From: Circinella minor
Taxonomy: Eukaryota; Mucoromycota; Mucoromycetes; Mucorales; Lichtheimiaceae
Direction: 5' to 3'
DNA: 64,000 nt
NCBI GenBank assembly: GCA_016758965.1
Contig: JAEPRB010000014.1
Coordinates: 186,001 to 250,000, forward strand
Part shown: one piece after another, positions 1 to 12,206 of the stretch
Position numbering within the stretch: the first letter of the stretch is position 1
How the letters are laid out: the number at the start of each line of letters is the position of its first letter
Made by a program: the position numbers and the translations under genes
The notes under the pieces: model-generated
What the model saw: only the letters and a program-made list of their open reading frames with translations
Told to the model about the DNA's origin: nothing
The model's database searches: none

Positions 1-218
1 CTATAACTGTATGTATTATCCTTGAAATCTGGAACAGATATTGGCTCTAATAATTTATATTAGGGACTTTCTGATCCAGTGATATATTGCTTCATTATAT
101 AGCAATTACCCGTCCGAGCGGTAATTAAATAATCTATTTCACAAAAAAAAAAAAAGGTTTCCTATATCACACAAATTGCTTTTTTTTTTCTCTACTTTTT
201 TTTGTGGGGTGTATATTA
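1..218. other. 5' flank of PAN2
   Basis: No gene is visible in this stretch. It contains an imperfect inverted repeat at about 104-126, with AATTACC on the left, GGTAATT on the right and a GC-rich centre. A run of A and then T homopolymers follows before the PAN2 start codon. It probably contains the PAN2 promoter, which is an inference from position only. Confidence 0.4.
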
Positions 219-3200
219 ATGGAGAGTAGTTGGACGCAAGTACAAAGTATATGCGATCAAAGCATTGACAAGGCTTCTCCTGTATCAGCATTAACATGGG
301 ATCCTTATTTTGAACTATTATGGGTTGGCAACGATGCTGTAAGTTTTTTTTTTCTTCTTTTATCTATTTCATACACCACCCATATTATATGACGTAGAAA
401 CAGTTTATTTTCGTATTTTCGCTTTACTTCGCGTTATATTGCCATGTTCTTATCAATTCAATTATTTCCGGCCATGCTGTATATAATAATATAACAGGGA
501 CGTGTTTCGTCCTATTATGGTGATGGACTTCAACGTTATACTTCATTTAAGGCGCATAAGAATGAACAAGTGCGGCAAATTCGTTTAACAGACCGAGGTG
601 TCATTACTTTAAGTTCGACTAGTATACAAATGCGAGACCGTCGTGGTCTTGTACGATGTAATGTGAGGTATATTATTATTTATTTTCGGATTCATAACCA
701 CTTGTTTAATAATAATGGTTAAAGAGATCTAAATTTATAAAATATAATTCCAGCGATGAAAATACCAAAGATTTACATACAATGGTATTTGATACACCAA
801 CCAATACCAACGAACTTATGGTAGCAGGACAACAAGAAGATATGATTGTTGTAAATTTGGCTCGAGGAGCAGTAACAAAGACAGTTCCTGGTGTATCTAA
901 TATTGTTGTAATGCGAAATACAGCTCGTGCAGTATGTTGTGGATCATTATTAGGTGAAGTGACTATGCGTGATCCAAGAACTATGCGAGTGGAACAAAGA
1001 TTACAAGCACATACAGCTACTTTATCAGATCTCGATGTATCTGGAAACTTGTTGGTAACATGTGGATTTTCTCAAAGGTACAGAGGAATTGAAAATAAAA
1101 AAAAAAAAACGTAAAAAGGGGTTTTTAGGGAGAGATGTTTGGATCTGACATGGAAATACGCATTATGCTTTATAGACAAAATTCATTATTGATTGATCCA
1201 TTGGTCAAAGTATATGATGTACGAATGTTAATGCGATCATTAGCACCCATTCCATTCCCAAGTGGACCCATGTTTGTTAAAATGCATCCAACTTTAAGTA
1301 CAACTTGTCTTGTTGCGTCACAAAGTGGTCAATTTCAAATGTGCGATGTATCGAGTTTGACAATGGGCTCTTATGCACCTCCAACACAATTCTTTCAAAT
1401 ACAGAGTTCGAGTTATATTACAGCCATGGATATATCGAGTTCAGCACATACCTTGGCATTTGGTGATGGTGCTAGTTTTGTATACCAATTTACAGATCGA
1501 GAAGTGTTTGATGTAAATCCTTATTCAATGGGATTATCTACACCAGACGTGGTCGAATTACCTGAGGTACAAATGGGAGAAGATAGGTAAACTTATAAAT
1601 TTAAACTTTTTTTTGATAGTAAGATTTTTGGTTTTTAGCTGACAATAACAACAATAATAAACAATTATAGTCCATTATCATCGGTTGGTCTCCCATATTA
1701 TACAGAACCATTACTGTCGAACTGGCCATTATACCCATCGGTTTTTGACGCATCATCCCCTCCACCTCATATCGATGATGAATTACTTAAGAACATGAAA
1801 ACAGTAGATTTTGTTGGATATGCGCCTAATCCAGGTATTCGACGTAATCAAGCACCTCGTAAAAAGAAACCTCTGCAAAACAAGCGTAATGGACCTAAAT
1901 TCCGATCTGAACAAGAACGAGAAATGCTCTTATCAAACAAAATACTTGATGAGCAAGATGCACAGGTAAAAATAGAAAAAAAATAAAAAGTGGATTATAT
2001 TCTGGTCTGATTCCTACAAGATGTAATGATAAAAAGTCTTGCTTTATTAATGATACAATTTGTTAATATCTACTTTGATTATATATATATAGCAACGGGC
2101 TGAACATCGAGCCTCTGTAACAGATCTCGGGGCTGCTGATCCAATGGCACTCACTATGCCAAGTTATTATCGACGTGTTGAAATTCAATACAGCAAATTT
2201 GGTGTCGAAGATTTTGATTTCGAATATTACAACCGAACACGATATGGTGGATTGGAAACACATATTCGGAACTCGTTTTGCAATTCATTATTACAAGTAC
2301 TCTATTTTACAGAACCATTACGTAAAGTCGCCACATCACATATTCGATCACTTTGTTCACATCCAAAATGTTTCTTATGTGAACTTGGATTTTTGTTTCG
2401 CATGCTCGAAGCATCTAATGGTCAAAATTGTCAGGCAACCAATTTTTGTCGTACGTTGACCATGAGCCCCAAAGCAGCAGCCCTTAGTTTATTCGAACCC
2501 GACATTCCTGATTCAACTTTCTCATATTCTGGACTTATACAAAGTTTGGCGCGATTTTTGTTAGAAGAATTGCACGGTGAAGCATTTCAACCAGAAGATA
2601 ATAATCCAGTTATTTCAAAATTATTGGATTCACCTAGTATTTCGACAATTCAACAACTGTTTGGCGTACAAACACTGTACGCCATTGAATGTGCTTCATG
2701 TGAACAAGTCGTTAAACGAACAACCTTTCCTTTTGTCATTGACATGATATACCCAAGATCGGTGGGGTTTTATATTTCATCTTTTTATTTTGTTTTGTTA
2801 TATAATTAATTTGATCGAGTTCTTTGTTGCCTAACAATATTATTTGATAGGAACAGAAAACACGCAAACGCTCGTTCACACATTTATTGAAAGGAAGTTT
2901 ATGTCGCGAAAGTAAAACAAAAGCATGGTGTTCGACATGTCGTCGATATCGTCCTCTTACAACCAAACGAACAGTTCTTGCATTACCGAACGCATTATTT
3001 ATTAATGCAGGAACATCCTATCCTGAGGATGAAGCATTATGGCGACAGAATGGCCCTGGAAGTCCCCGAAACAACAAACAAACCATCAATAGTAACAATA
3101 ATAACAATAATAGTGGCAGTAATAGTAATAGTGATGGTGGAAGTGCTGATACTCCAAAGTCTAATCCTTGGGTTCCAGAAAGGTATTTTTTTTCTCTTTT

Positions 3201-4772
3201 TTAAACCAAATTCATTACAAAATATAAATCGGTCTAACATTTTGTATGTAATACTTCTATATATAGGTTTGGTGTACATATTAATGGCGGAGAAGTTGTA
3301 ATTAAGCCTTTACTGCCTGGAAGCGATATACCTGAAGAGTTCTCGAAATCATCCAAAACATGTGCTATTTATGAATTAGCGGTAAATTTTAACCTCGTCT
3401 CGAATCCATATATATGTGTATATTTAAACTGATTTTACTTTCTTAATACTTGATGTTTTGATATAATAGGCTTCTGTGGTAGAAGTGAAAGCAGAAGATG
3501 AAGACCCACATTTGGTCGCACAAGTTAAAATTCCTCAAGATGAACTTGATCCGTCATCCGACTCTCCTTGGTATCTTTTCAATGACTTTTTAGTACGAAG
3601 TATTCGAGAAGAAGAAGTACTATCATTTAAAGGAAAATGGAAGGTAAAAAGAAAAAGAGGGCGAGAAAGAAAGATTGTATTATCAATAGATAATTTGGAA
3701 ATGATTATTAATGAGTTTATGTTTTCGATATATTATATTCTCAGACACCATCTATGTTACAATACAAACGAGTGGATTCGGATGAACAATTGGATTTGAC
3801 TGGATTACCAAATCAAGTCGATTGTTCCATACTTTTCACAGACACGACAGTTGCTAGTAGACCTGCAGTTGATCCGAAATACGAAATATTGACACCAGAC
3901 GAAATGCCTAAGAAAGGAACGTTAGTCGCACTGGATACAGAGTTCGTTGCATTGAAACGGGAAGTGACAGAAATTCGAAGTGACGGTACCAAATCATTGA
4001 TTCGTCCAAGCACTCTCTTGATGGCACGTCTCAGTGTAATTCGCGGTGAAGGACCCAAGGAAGGTGTCCCGTTTATCGACGATTATATTGAGATTACTGA
4101 AGAAGTGGAAGATTATTTGACGGAATTCAGTGGCATTACAGCTTTGGATGTAAATCCAAAGACAACGACTCATACTCTGGTGGATCATAAAATGGCCTAT
4201 GCAAAGCTTCGATTATTGGTGGATCTTGGTTGTGTCTTTATTGGTCATGGTCTTGTTAAAGATTTTCGAACAATTAGTAAGTAATAACAACAGTAGTAGT
4301 TCTAACCTTATAGCGCTTGAAGAATGATGTACTTATCTGTGTACGAACCTACTAGATTTACTGGTACCACCAGAACAAATTATTGATACGGTGGATATAT
4401 ATCATATTCGAGATCGGCAACGAAAAATATCTTTACGATTTTTGGCATGGCATTTACTTGGACGAGATATTCAATCAACAGAAGGGCACGATAGTATTGA
4501 AGATGCAGAAAACGTAAGTTCTCTCCTTTTTATTATTATTATTGAAGCTGGGTATGATAATACATATATGATAACTAATTGTATGACAATAATAATAATA
4601 ATAATGGCAATAGGCTTTGGTGCTGTATAAAAAATATTTGGAATATAAAAAGAGTGGTGAATTTGGGAAGATTCTTGAAGGTGTCTATGTTGCTGGTATG
4701 CGGTCTAATTGGTTAAAAAAACCTCCACGAGACAACTTGCCACGACTACCATTCAGTTCTCCTAGACCATAA
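219..4772 (+). CDS. PAN2: PAN2 deadenylase catalytic subunit
   Basis: PAN2 is the catalytic subunit of the cytoplasmic PAN2-PAN3 complex, which shortens mRNA poly(A) tails as a 3'-5' exonuclease. Twelve exons join in frame: 219-338, 498-667, 754-1077, 1176-1586, 1671-1965, 2093-2761, 2851-3182, 3267-3381, 3470-3643, 3745-4276, 4356-4513 and 4614-4772. They give about 1152 residues, the usual family length. The order is an N-terminal WD40-like region, a linker, a USP-like pseudo-hydrolase region starting near YGGLETHIRNSFCNSLLQ, and a C-terminal DEDD-type exonuclease. The catalytic residues are visible as Asp and Glu in LVALDTEFVAL (about residues 934 and 936), Asp in GHGLVKDFRTIN, and His/Asp in EGHDSIEDAEN. 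The exon 10-11 junction restores the conserved Asn after FRTI. The start at 219 is chosen over in-frame 204 because the extra residues look like untranslated sequence. The gene converges on MZT1, with stop codons 61 bp apart. Confidence 0.96.
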
Positions 4773-4833
4773 GAAACACATATCCCTTTAATTTTTGCAT
4801 GTACATTTTTTTTTTCAACACATATTTTTTTCT

Positions 4834-5218
4834 TCATAATGCCTTGGCCTCCTTTTGTTTCCGTAGTTCTTTAATCACCTCCTAAACATATACAACACGC
4901 ATATTATATATAAATATCAATAAACGAAAAAACAAAAGAAAAATAGTAATAAACTAATAATAAATACCGCCAAAGCTTCTGGATTAACGCCACGTTCACA
5001 CATTGACACACAAAGTGCTAAAGCATCACGATCTAAACCTGTATCTAACATAGTTGCCATGTCCAACAAGACTAATGATAATGATAATAATAATAATAAT
5101 CGTATAACCACAAAGTTTTAATATAACGTTGCTATGGTATTAACAGCAGATATACACACAAAGAATAATACTTGCTATCAAGAGTTTCTTTAACATTAGT
5201 AGATCGCGAACTATCCAT
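4834..5218 (-). CDS. MZT1: Mitotic-spindle organizing protein 1 (MOZART1)
   Basis: MZT1 is a tiny helical protein that binds the gamma-tubulin complex and helps recruit it to microtubule-organising centres. Three exons (5218-5176, 5071-4968 and 4881-4834) give 64 residues, within the usual range of the family. The core ILLDMATMLDTGLDRDALAL followed by CVSMCERGVNPEALA is characteristic, and VIKELRKQ follows in the last exon. Exon 1 ends in GATA and the intron begins with GCAAGT, so intron 1 is GC-AG. Only this junction keeps the frame and rebuilds the conserved Leu-Asp-Ile-Leu-Leu-Asp segment; the nearby GT choice shifts the frame. The gene converges on PAN2. Confidence 0.93.
5072..5175 (-). 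other. GC-AG intron of MZT1
   Basis: On the minus strand the donor reads GCAAGT and the acceptor CATTAG. GCAAGT is the usual context of rare GC-AG introns spliced by the major spliceosome. The frame and the family-conserved protein across the junction decide this donor over the downstream GTATTA. Confidence 0.85.
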
Positions 5219-6126
5219 TATTTTTTATTATTTATTTTTTTTGAATGAAAGAAAAATAAAATAGAATAAAAAGAATGAAGGAATAAAGGGGATAAAAAAA
5301 ACAGCTGAGTTATCTAACTAAATCGTTTTAATTTACCACTCGCAATACTTTCTGTTGTTGTGATTCACTATTCCAACACAGAACCTGAATAAATGGCTTT
5401 CTTTTTCTTGTTTCTTTTACTCTAGCACAGATTTTTGATATAAAACAATCAATAGTATACCGAAGAGAGTAGATGAGAAAAGTATATGAAGAGAAAGGAG
5501 AAAAAGAAGTTATAAACTCTTGGCTTACAACCCCCAATTACCCAGAACTTTTTATATACACACATACACTCCGGTTTTACCGCGCTCTTCATAACTCACA
5601 AAGCAACTCAATATTAAAATACAACCACACGGATTATATAATAAAAGTGAACGCAGTGTAGAAAGGAAAGAACGTTATTAACTGTGCTTTTATATTCTCT
5701 TTCTTTCTCTCCATTTTTTCCCTTTTTTTCTTTTTTAACTTTGTTACCCCCCACTTCTTGCCTAGATCATTGTCAATAACTTGTACCTCATCTCAGAGAA
5801 AAGGCTGGGAAGAAGTTGAAGAAAAAAAAGTTTAAAAAAAAAGAGAGAGAAGAAAGTCGTTGAACAAAAATTTTTTCTTTTCGGGCCATTTCATCTAAGA
5901 GCAAGAAAAAAAAAGCGGGCCTTTTTTTTTTGTGTTGTGTATCTCATTTTTATTATTTTTCCTTTTTCTTTCACTTTTCCATCCTCTCGTTCTTTATCCT
6001 TCTTCTTCCTCTTCTTCCACTTCTTTTTTTTTTTCCTCCTTATTTTTTTTAATCAAAACTCTTTTCTCCTTTCTCTTTCTTTTTTTGCCTCTTATTCATA
6101 TATAAAATAATTATCTAAATCCAATC
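5219..6126. other. Divergent promoter region, MZT1 / FY-rich gene
   Basis: This is a 0.9 kb gene-free region between two divergently transcribed genes. From about 5690 to 6080 the plus strand is strongly pyrimidine-rich (long T and CTT/TCC runs), a typical fungal promoter and 5' leader composition. Short open frames here look random. Confidence 0.5.
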
Positions 6127-7860
6127 ATGTCGTCACCACAACCGTTACCACCGCAGCAACAAGAACAACAACAACAACAGCAGCAGCCACCATCAACAAC
6201 TCAACCACAACAACAATCATCATCTGGCTTTTCAGAAGAAAAATATAAAAAGTTAAAACGAAAATTACGAGAAATTATGGAGGTAAAAAATCCAATCCAT
6301 TCTTTATCACAAAACGCGTATATTTATTTTTTTGGATTTGAATGATCAATTAATTTAAAACAAAAATATCAAATAACTAAAAAAAAATAAAAAATAAAAA
6401 GATGAATGAATCCATGACAAAAGAATATACGCGTGCTAAAAAGAAGATTCAAACGTTAACATTTGAGAGAAAGTAAGCAATTATTATACTTCTTTAACGA
6501 ATTGATTCAAATATTAATTAAAATTATATCAATGATTATAAAATAGTTTATTATTGGATAATATTACACGAATGGAAAGTCATTCATCGGATGATAATAG
6601 TAGTGACATACCAAGTGATTTGTCAGAAACAGAAAGTGATCTTGAAGAAGGTGAGAAAGAAAATGATTATTGTCCCCTTTTTATATGATTCTGTGTATAT
6701 AATAATTGTGCGCTTCTTCTTCTTTCGCGGACTTTTTTTTTTTTAATTTTTCTATATCTTCTTAATTTGTTATCTTTGACAAATGCTCCACTTCATTAAA
6801 ACAATACAAAAAATAGTTATCCCAATAGCAACAACACATAAACGTGTATTATCCGAAAGTCCTTCACAAAATCGCGATTTGGCAACAGTTGCATCTGCAC
6901 CACCAAAACGATCCAAATTATCACGTATACCAGTTAAAACGCGTCGTGTACAACCAATTGATCGTGACGAACAAGGTCAGCCAAAATTACCTCAACAAAT
7001 TGGTGTATTGACAGTACTTGCTCTGGGAAAAATCGTAAGCGATCGTGATACTTTTCATAATGAACGATATATTTTTCCAGTGGGTTATACAGTTAGCAGG
7101 TAATATCATATATATTTTGTTTTACCATTGTATTTGCTAACTCAAAAGAAAAACATCATTTTGCATTACAATAAGAACGTATCCAAGTATGAAAGATCCA
7201 AACAACAATACAGTAATTACATCGACAATTTTAGACGGTGGTGACGGTCCACGATTTCATGTTATTGCAGCAGATCAACCAGACGAACCTATCATTGCCA
7301 ATTCAGCAACAGGAGCTTGGACAGTCGTTGTAAGGCGATCTAACGAAATTCGTCAACGCGAACATTCGAACTCTGCAAGTGGACCTGATTATTATGGATT
7401 TAAGCATCCGACTATTGCAAAGTTAATTCAAGATTTACCTGGAACAGAGAATTTACGACATTACGTTGCTCAAAACTTTGAAGAAATGGAACCACGAGCT
7501 GCTAAAGGTGTCATGGCTGCAGCAGAAAAGAAACGTGGAAATTTAGAGCAAATGGGAAATGCGAATCGACGTGCACCTAGAATTGACGGAGAAGAGGATG
7601 GGATTATTCAGGAAGATGTGATAGATGGGATTATTACTCATGAATCCGCTCCTGTGGAAACAGATGATTCCACGCCACCACGACCACCAACTACATCATC
7701 ACCATCACAAGGAGAACAACAATCACTATCACCATCAGAACCACAATCACAGCAACCACAACAACAATCGGGTATGCGTATGCAAGATATACTAGCATCT
7801 ACAACACCAAAAGAAGGGGAAGAAGAGGTAGATCAGTTGGGAAATAGTGAAGGTGAATAG
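6127..7860 (+). CDS. FY-rich (FYRN/FYRC) domain nuclear protein, TBRG1-like
   Basis: This is a probable chromatin-associated protein. FYRN and FYRC motifs occur together in trithorax-type methyltransferases and in TBRG1-like proteins. Five exons (6127-6282, 6402-6472, 6547-6650, 6829-7099 and 7176-7860) give 428 residues. The N-terminus is Pro/Gln-rich, followed by a basic helical segment (KKLKRKLREIMEMNESMTKE) and an acidic Ser/Asp patch. The FYRN-like part runs from about residue 165 (GVLTVLALGKIV, FHNERYIFPVGYTVSRTYPS) and the FYRC-like part continues to about 300 (GAWTVVVRRSNEI, GPDYYGFKHPTIAKLIQDLP). The C-terminus is acidic and low-complexity. No SET, PHD or JmjC domain is present, so it resembles TBRG1 rather than MLL or KDM5. 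The family call is firm; the exact orthologue is not. Confidence 0.85.
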
Positions 7861-8150
7861 CCAACTATCTTCATTTTTTTTCTACAATTACTTTTTTTTT
7901 TTTTGGTTCTCTGAAAAAAACAAGCATATATATTACTATACATACACTTATATATAAATTGCACACACTACTCATCCAACTATTATTCTTATTCTTCTTA
8001 CTATATTATTCACACAACACGCATATGATATATTATAAACACAAATTTCTGTATATGTTTTTAAGATATTTATATATAATGTAAACTTTGCCCTATTTGT
8101 ACTATTTTTTGCTTCGTTCTTTTTATTTTTTTTTACTTCCTTTTTTTTCA
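7861..8150. other. Convergent 3' intergenic region
   Basis: This AT-rich spacer lies between the stop codons of two convergent genes. It probably holds both 3' untranslated regions and polyadenylation sites. No gene is seen. Confidence 0.4.
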
Positions 8151-10283
8151 TTACTTAATGTCAAAGAAAATATCTGCATCGGCATTTGTAGTGATAACAC
8201 TAAAATCGCCTTTTCCATTTAATCGTATACCTTGTTTCATAAATGGTTCGTTCGTATTAAAGTCAATAGTTTCTGATGGATCTTCTATATTGATGAAGTT
8301 TCCCTTGGATGTACGGAACATTATGTCGCCTTCATATTCCGATGTCTATTTTTTTTTTAAAAAAAAAACGATATATCCACATATAAATGGTGAGTAACAA
8401 AAATAATAACTAAAAGCTCTTTTTTTTTATCTTTAATAATATTCACATACCATGTGAGCTGAAATATATGCATTGGTTGTACTTAATTGTGTATGGACAT
8501 TCTTAACTCCTTCGACTTGAATATCAATCGGATTATTCGTTGTCTTTACGATCAAGGAATTATCTACTATGGCATGACTCAATTCAACCCAACCATTGGA
8601 TGAGGTAATAGATGCTTCATCAGTTGTCACTTTATCAATGTGTACTTCTGCATTGGTCGTTTCCACATGTACTCGATCATCTCCTTGAAGATGTCCAACT
8701 TGAACCAAACCATTAGCATTGATCAAGTCAATATAATGCTTCGACACAACATTGTTTGCATGAATTGCGCCATTTGATGTTTCAAGATGAACAGCATTGC
8801 GAGCCTCAATGTCCCCAGTAGATGACAAATGGATATCTGCATTAGTTGTTTGCAACACTAATTTATCTCCCTCCCATGCATCATTCAATTCAATAACTCC
8901 GTTACTTGTCTTGACTTCGGTTATATCCATTTGTCGTAAAGCGTCTGTGATTTTAACAGGTAGATTGTTGATAGCAATACGTAATTGTTCTGCCTTGTCA
9001 GAAAGCCAAATTTCCATATCCACTTTAATACAATATTTATTTTGATTGTTGTCATCTTGTGGTAAACGGATAGTCAATTGAGTTTGTCGACCTTCATGCA
9101 GTTCATAAGACAATTGATTGTCATCAGCCAATGAAGGTGTCACGTGGATTTTGGTTTGAATTGAACCTTCACTATTATCAGGCAAACTATGGACAATCAC
9201 AGATCCAGTGGTGACATGACCTTCAATCGAAACCCAAACATCTTTTTCAATATTGATTTTTTCCGGAATCTCCTCCCATGCAACTGTCGCGTGACATGAT
9301 GGATCCATTGGCGTTGGTGATGTAAAATGAATAGTGTCGCTGTATTTTAAAACGACTAACCAAATTAGGATAGCAAGGAACAAAAATTTGCACCACTTTT
9401 TACACCATCCCGGGTCGGCGGCTTCACTACGGTCATCATCATCTTCGCGACTACGAGAGTGAAGTGCTTGGCGGATCATTCGAGATGCGTTAGACTCTCC
9501 TCTACCACTATGTGGTCGATTATAAGCTGCAGTATTTCCTTGTTGTTCTTCATCGTTATCATTGTCTTGCCATCCGCGGGGTATATCTTTTTTAAGGAGT
9601 AATTGAACAATAACTTAGTCTTGTGTATGCCGAAAAAAAAAATGGTGTTCCTTTTTTTTCCCTGTTTCATAGAGCTCTTGACAAAATGTAAAAAATTAAT
9701 TAAAACCACTTACGAGGATTAGACCATTTTGGCTGTCTTTGATGTTGTGGTTCCGGTGGAGGTTGTTGTGGTATTGGTTGATATTGACGATGCTGTTGCT
9801 TCTGATGCTGTTGCTGTTGCTGCTGTTGCTGCTGCAGAGGATCCATATAAGAACGGGTAGGATCTAACAGACCAGGTTGCACAGTAACAGTGCCATAATC
9901 TGTGGAACTTGAAGTCGATTGAGGTGGGGGTGGTGAATAAGGCGGAGGCGGTCCGGATGGGGAAGATGGTGTTACCTCGTCTGGTTTATGTATGACATTC
10001 TGATCGTATGCTTTAGACGACGCTGGGCGATAATAATTGTTGTTACTGCCGCCACTACTACTACCACCTGCTGTTCCAGCACCAGTAGTATTAGGGTTAT
10101 CAAAGCTATTATTACCTCTATCATATTCTAACAGACAAATAGTAATAAAATGTGAATGACGACATCTTTTTTCTCTCTCTCCACAATTCAAGAGAAAACA
10201 GGCATTAGTTTAAATAACATAAAAATAAGCAAACCTGAATAGTTATAATACGACTTTGGATTGTGTCCGTCGAAACCTGACAT
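8151..10283 (-). CDS. Single-pass membrane protein with DUF4097-like beta-repeat ectodomain
   Basis: Function is unknown. Four exons (10283-10235, 10127-9714, 9586-8451 and 8345-8151) join in frame to 597 residues. Residues 1-190 are low-complexity and disordered, with Gly/Asn, Pro (GPPPPYSPPPP) and poly-Gln stretches. A single hydrophobic helix, KFLFLAILIWLVVLKYS, lies at about 221-237 and is preceded by Lys/Cys residues. The rest is a likely beta-solenoid in which short motifs of the form T-T-N-A or T-S-N-G recur about every 20 residues (for example TTNADIHL, TSNGAIHA, TTNAEVHI, SSNGWVEL, TTNAYISA). This periodicity matches the DUF4097 adhesin-like fold. The basic residues just before the helix suggest the N-terminus is cytosolic and the repeat domain lumenal or extracellular, as in a type II protein. 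There is no cleavable signal peptide. The gene converges on the FY-rich gene. Confidence 0.8.
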
Positions 10284-10639
10284 TGTACCTTCTTTTTTTT
10301 GGGGGGAATTAAGAAAGAAAGAAAAAATAATATACAAAAATAAGAAAGAAAGGAAAAAATAAAAGGCAAGTCGAATATAAAAATATGTTTTGTTGCTTGT
10401 TTATGTTTATATGGAAAAAGTATGTAGAAATTTCTTGGATAGCTCATATGCCTTGGCAGGGTTACACTACACGCTTTGCTCTCGGTTTCTATGACATCCC
10501 CCTATCCAATAATCCTCATAACTTCACCCCTATTTTTTTTAGTTTGTTTTTTTTTGTCCAAGAAATCTATCATCATCTTACCAGTTTATAAAGCGTTATA
10601 AATAACAAAAGGTTTTTTTAGTTATATATTTCTACACAC
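10284..10639. other. Gene-free sequence
   Basis: This is the upstream flank of the beta-repeat membrane protein gene (minus strand), with poly-T runs on the plus strand. No convincing coding or RNA feature is seen. Confidence 0.35.
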
Positions 10640-10925
10640 TACTGTGCCAAGCGATCTGTTTCACTTTACTTCTATTGGTACGTATATCTTCTTTGACATC
10701 CACAATGTCTGCACTTGTGTTTACAATACAGTAGTATCAGGAATAGTGTCAATAACAGTTGTTCTTTTTCTTTTTGGAGCCTTTAACCTTTTTTTTAAGT
10801 ACGTATCTAACTTTTTTTCATAAATCTTTAGTAACCTTAGTAATTCTGACATCCTATTTTGAGTCTTCCAAGATATGAGTTTACAGTGATCTGTATAAAG
10901 GAAAAGATTGGTGAGTTTCACTTCC
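10640..10925 (-). pseudogene. Decayed copy of the 3' end of the TRM2-type gene
   Basis: This segment matches the last exon of the tRNA methyltransferase gene located about 1.8 kb away in the same orientation. Positions 10684-10718 match 12509-12543 at about 33 of 35 bases. Positions 10878-10910 match 12698-12730 at about 25 of 33. The spacing between the two blocks is nearly identical (194 versus 189 bp). Translated, it preserves SADIVDVKEDI (parent SADVEDVKEDI) and LFLYTDHCKLI (parent LFPHSDHCELM), but the two blocks fall in different frames with a stop between them. It keeps only the C-terminal end of the protein, so it cannot encode a methyltransferase. It looks like an old tandem duplication remnant. 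Confidence 0.8.
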
Positions 10926-11150
10926 GACATCAATTCTAATGTGATATGGTGCATACACTTTAAAACCTAAATTATTTTTTGTTCAATTTGAAACGGTTAT
11001 AAACAAGTGTAATTGCGATTAAAACATAAAATAAACTATTGAAATAAAAGATACAGTAGCTAAGAATAAAACTAATGGATTAGTTTTTGTAATCTTAACT
11101 GAAAATATTTTTTTTATAAACTTCTAAAGTTGGGATGTAGCTTACCATTT

Positions 11151-11236
11151 TGGCTGGAGAGGTTCTATGATCAAGCCCAAATTGAAACATTGAGGATGGA
11201 CATCATATGTCAGTACTATATTTTTCTGAAAAAAAT
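11151..11236 (-). other. Orphan exon-like segment
   Basis: On the minus strand a TTTTTTTCAG acceptor precedes about 85 bp of open frame (VHPQCFNLGLIIEPLQPK is part of it), which ends at a GTAAGC donor. No flanking exons could be joined and the product is not recognised. It may be one exon of a decayed gene or chance. Confidence 0.2.
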
Positions 11237-12000
11237 ATATATAATTTCAGTATATCCTGATCCCAAAAGAGATTCCCTCCTCTTTATTCAAATCTCTTGC
11301 CAATAAAAGTTGAGCATAATAGCAGATGTTAAAATAAAATGAAATTGAAACATTTACTAAGAAAATTTAGGTTCTAAAATGTATGCACCATATATTTTAT
11401 TGTGTCGGCATAATAACCATGAGTTCACGAGGAGAAGAAAATCAATTTTTTTCTATACTTCTATATTCAGTATATATCGTTTTTCTATTAGCAACAGCAT
11501 TACACTTCTGGTTCATGTACAATATCCAGCTGTCCAACTAAATCATATTGGTTCTACCGCTCAGACCGATCCCCTCAGCTGTATATGTTTTCATTGTATT
11601 TATTGAAAATAAAGAGGCAGAGCAAATAATATCCTGAAAGCAAATATATTTTATTTCTTAATTCGCGATACAATTAAAAAAAATTTTCAATTTCCTGATG
11701 CGCTTTCTTGTTCATAAGTCTCTTATCCAATGCACTTCAAAATTTATATACGTATCCTTTTACGTCGTAACAAACGTTTTTATTATGTATCTTCCTTTTA
11801 TAGACAACATCCTTCTAAGAGTCTGAAAGGCGCCATAATTTGACTTTCGAACCATCATGGCTATACAACAAAGTTCTTTCACCTACTGTATTGATTTTTT
11901 TAAAGCATGAACTATTTAAAACCGAAAGCCGAAAGTGGTTTCATTAAATTTATTAATAAGACAAATAGACAGTATCATAGCAGACAACGGTCGTGACGAT

Positions 12001-12206
12001 TTACTTGGAGTCATCACTGCTATAGCTGGATAAAAGAGCGATTATCAGTTTGTCCTTTAAGGTAAAATACCACACAAGTTGGATTACAAAGGGATTTGTA
12101 ATAAACAATAATGTTAGCAATCTTTGAATGCTTTCGATAAACTCTAGTAAAAAACATATACTGCTGATTAATAAAATAGGAATCGTTATGCCTAAAACAA
12201 AAAAAA
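12001..12206 (-). pseudogene. Possible terminal exon of a polytopic membrane protein (remnant)
   Basis: The minus strand shows a strong acceptor (TTTTTTTTTGTTTTAG at about 12207-12192). An open frame then runs to a TAA at 12001-12003. The peptide is hydrophobic and resembles two membrane helices (for example ITIPILLISSICFLLEFI and LLTLLFITNPFVI), followed by a charged tail, as in the last exon of a receptor or transporter. No intact upstream exons are found before the TRM2 gene begins about 250 bp away, so it is probably a gene fragment. It could also be chance AT-rich sequence. Confidence 0.25.

Noticed and set aside
104..126. Hairpin AATTACC...GGTAATT taken as a possible RNA gene
   Set aside because: The stem is about 7-8 bp with no flanking structure, and no tRNA box or known RNA motif is present.
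11749..11760. ACGTATCCTTTT resembling a U12 5' splice site
   Set aside because: It lies in a gene-free stretch with no coding frame ending there and no matching branch site at a sensible distance. It is probably chance.
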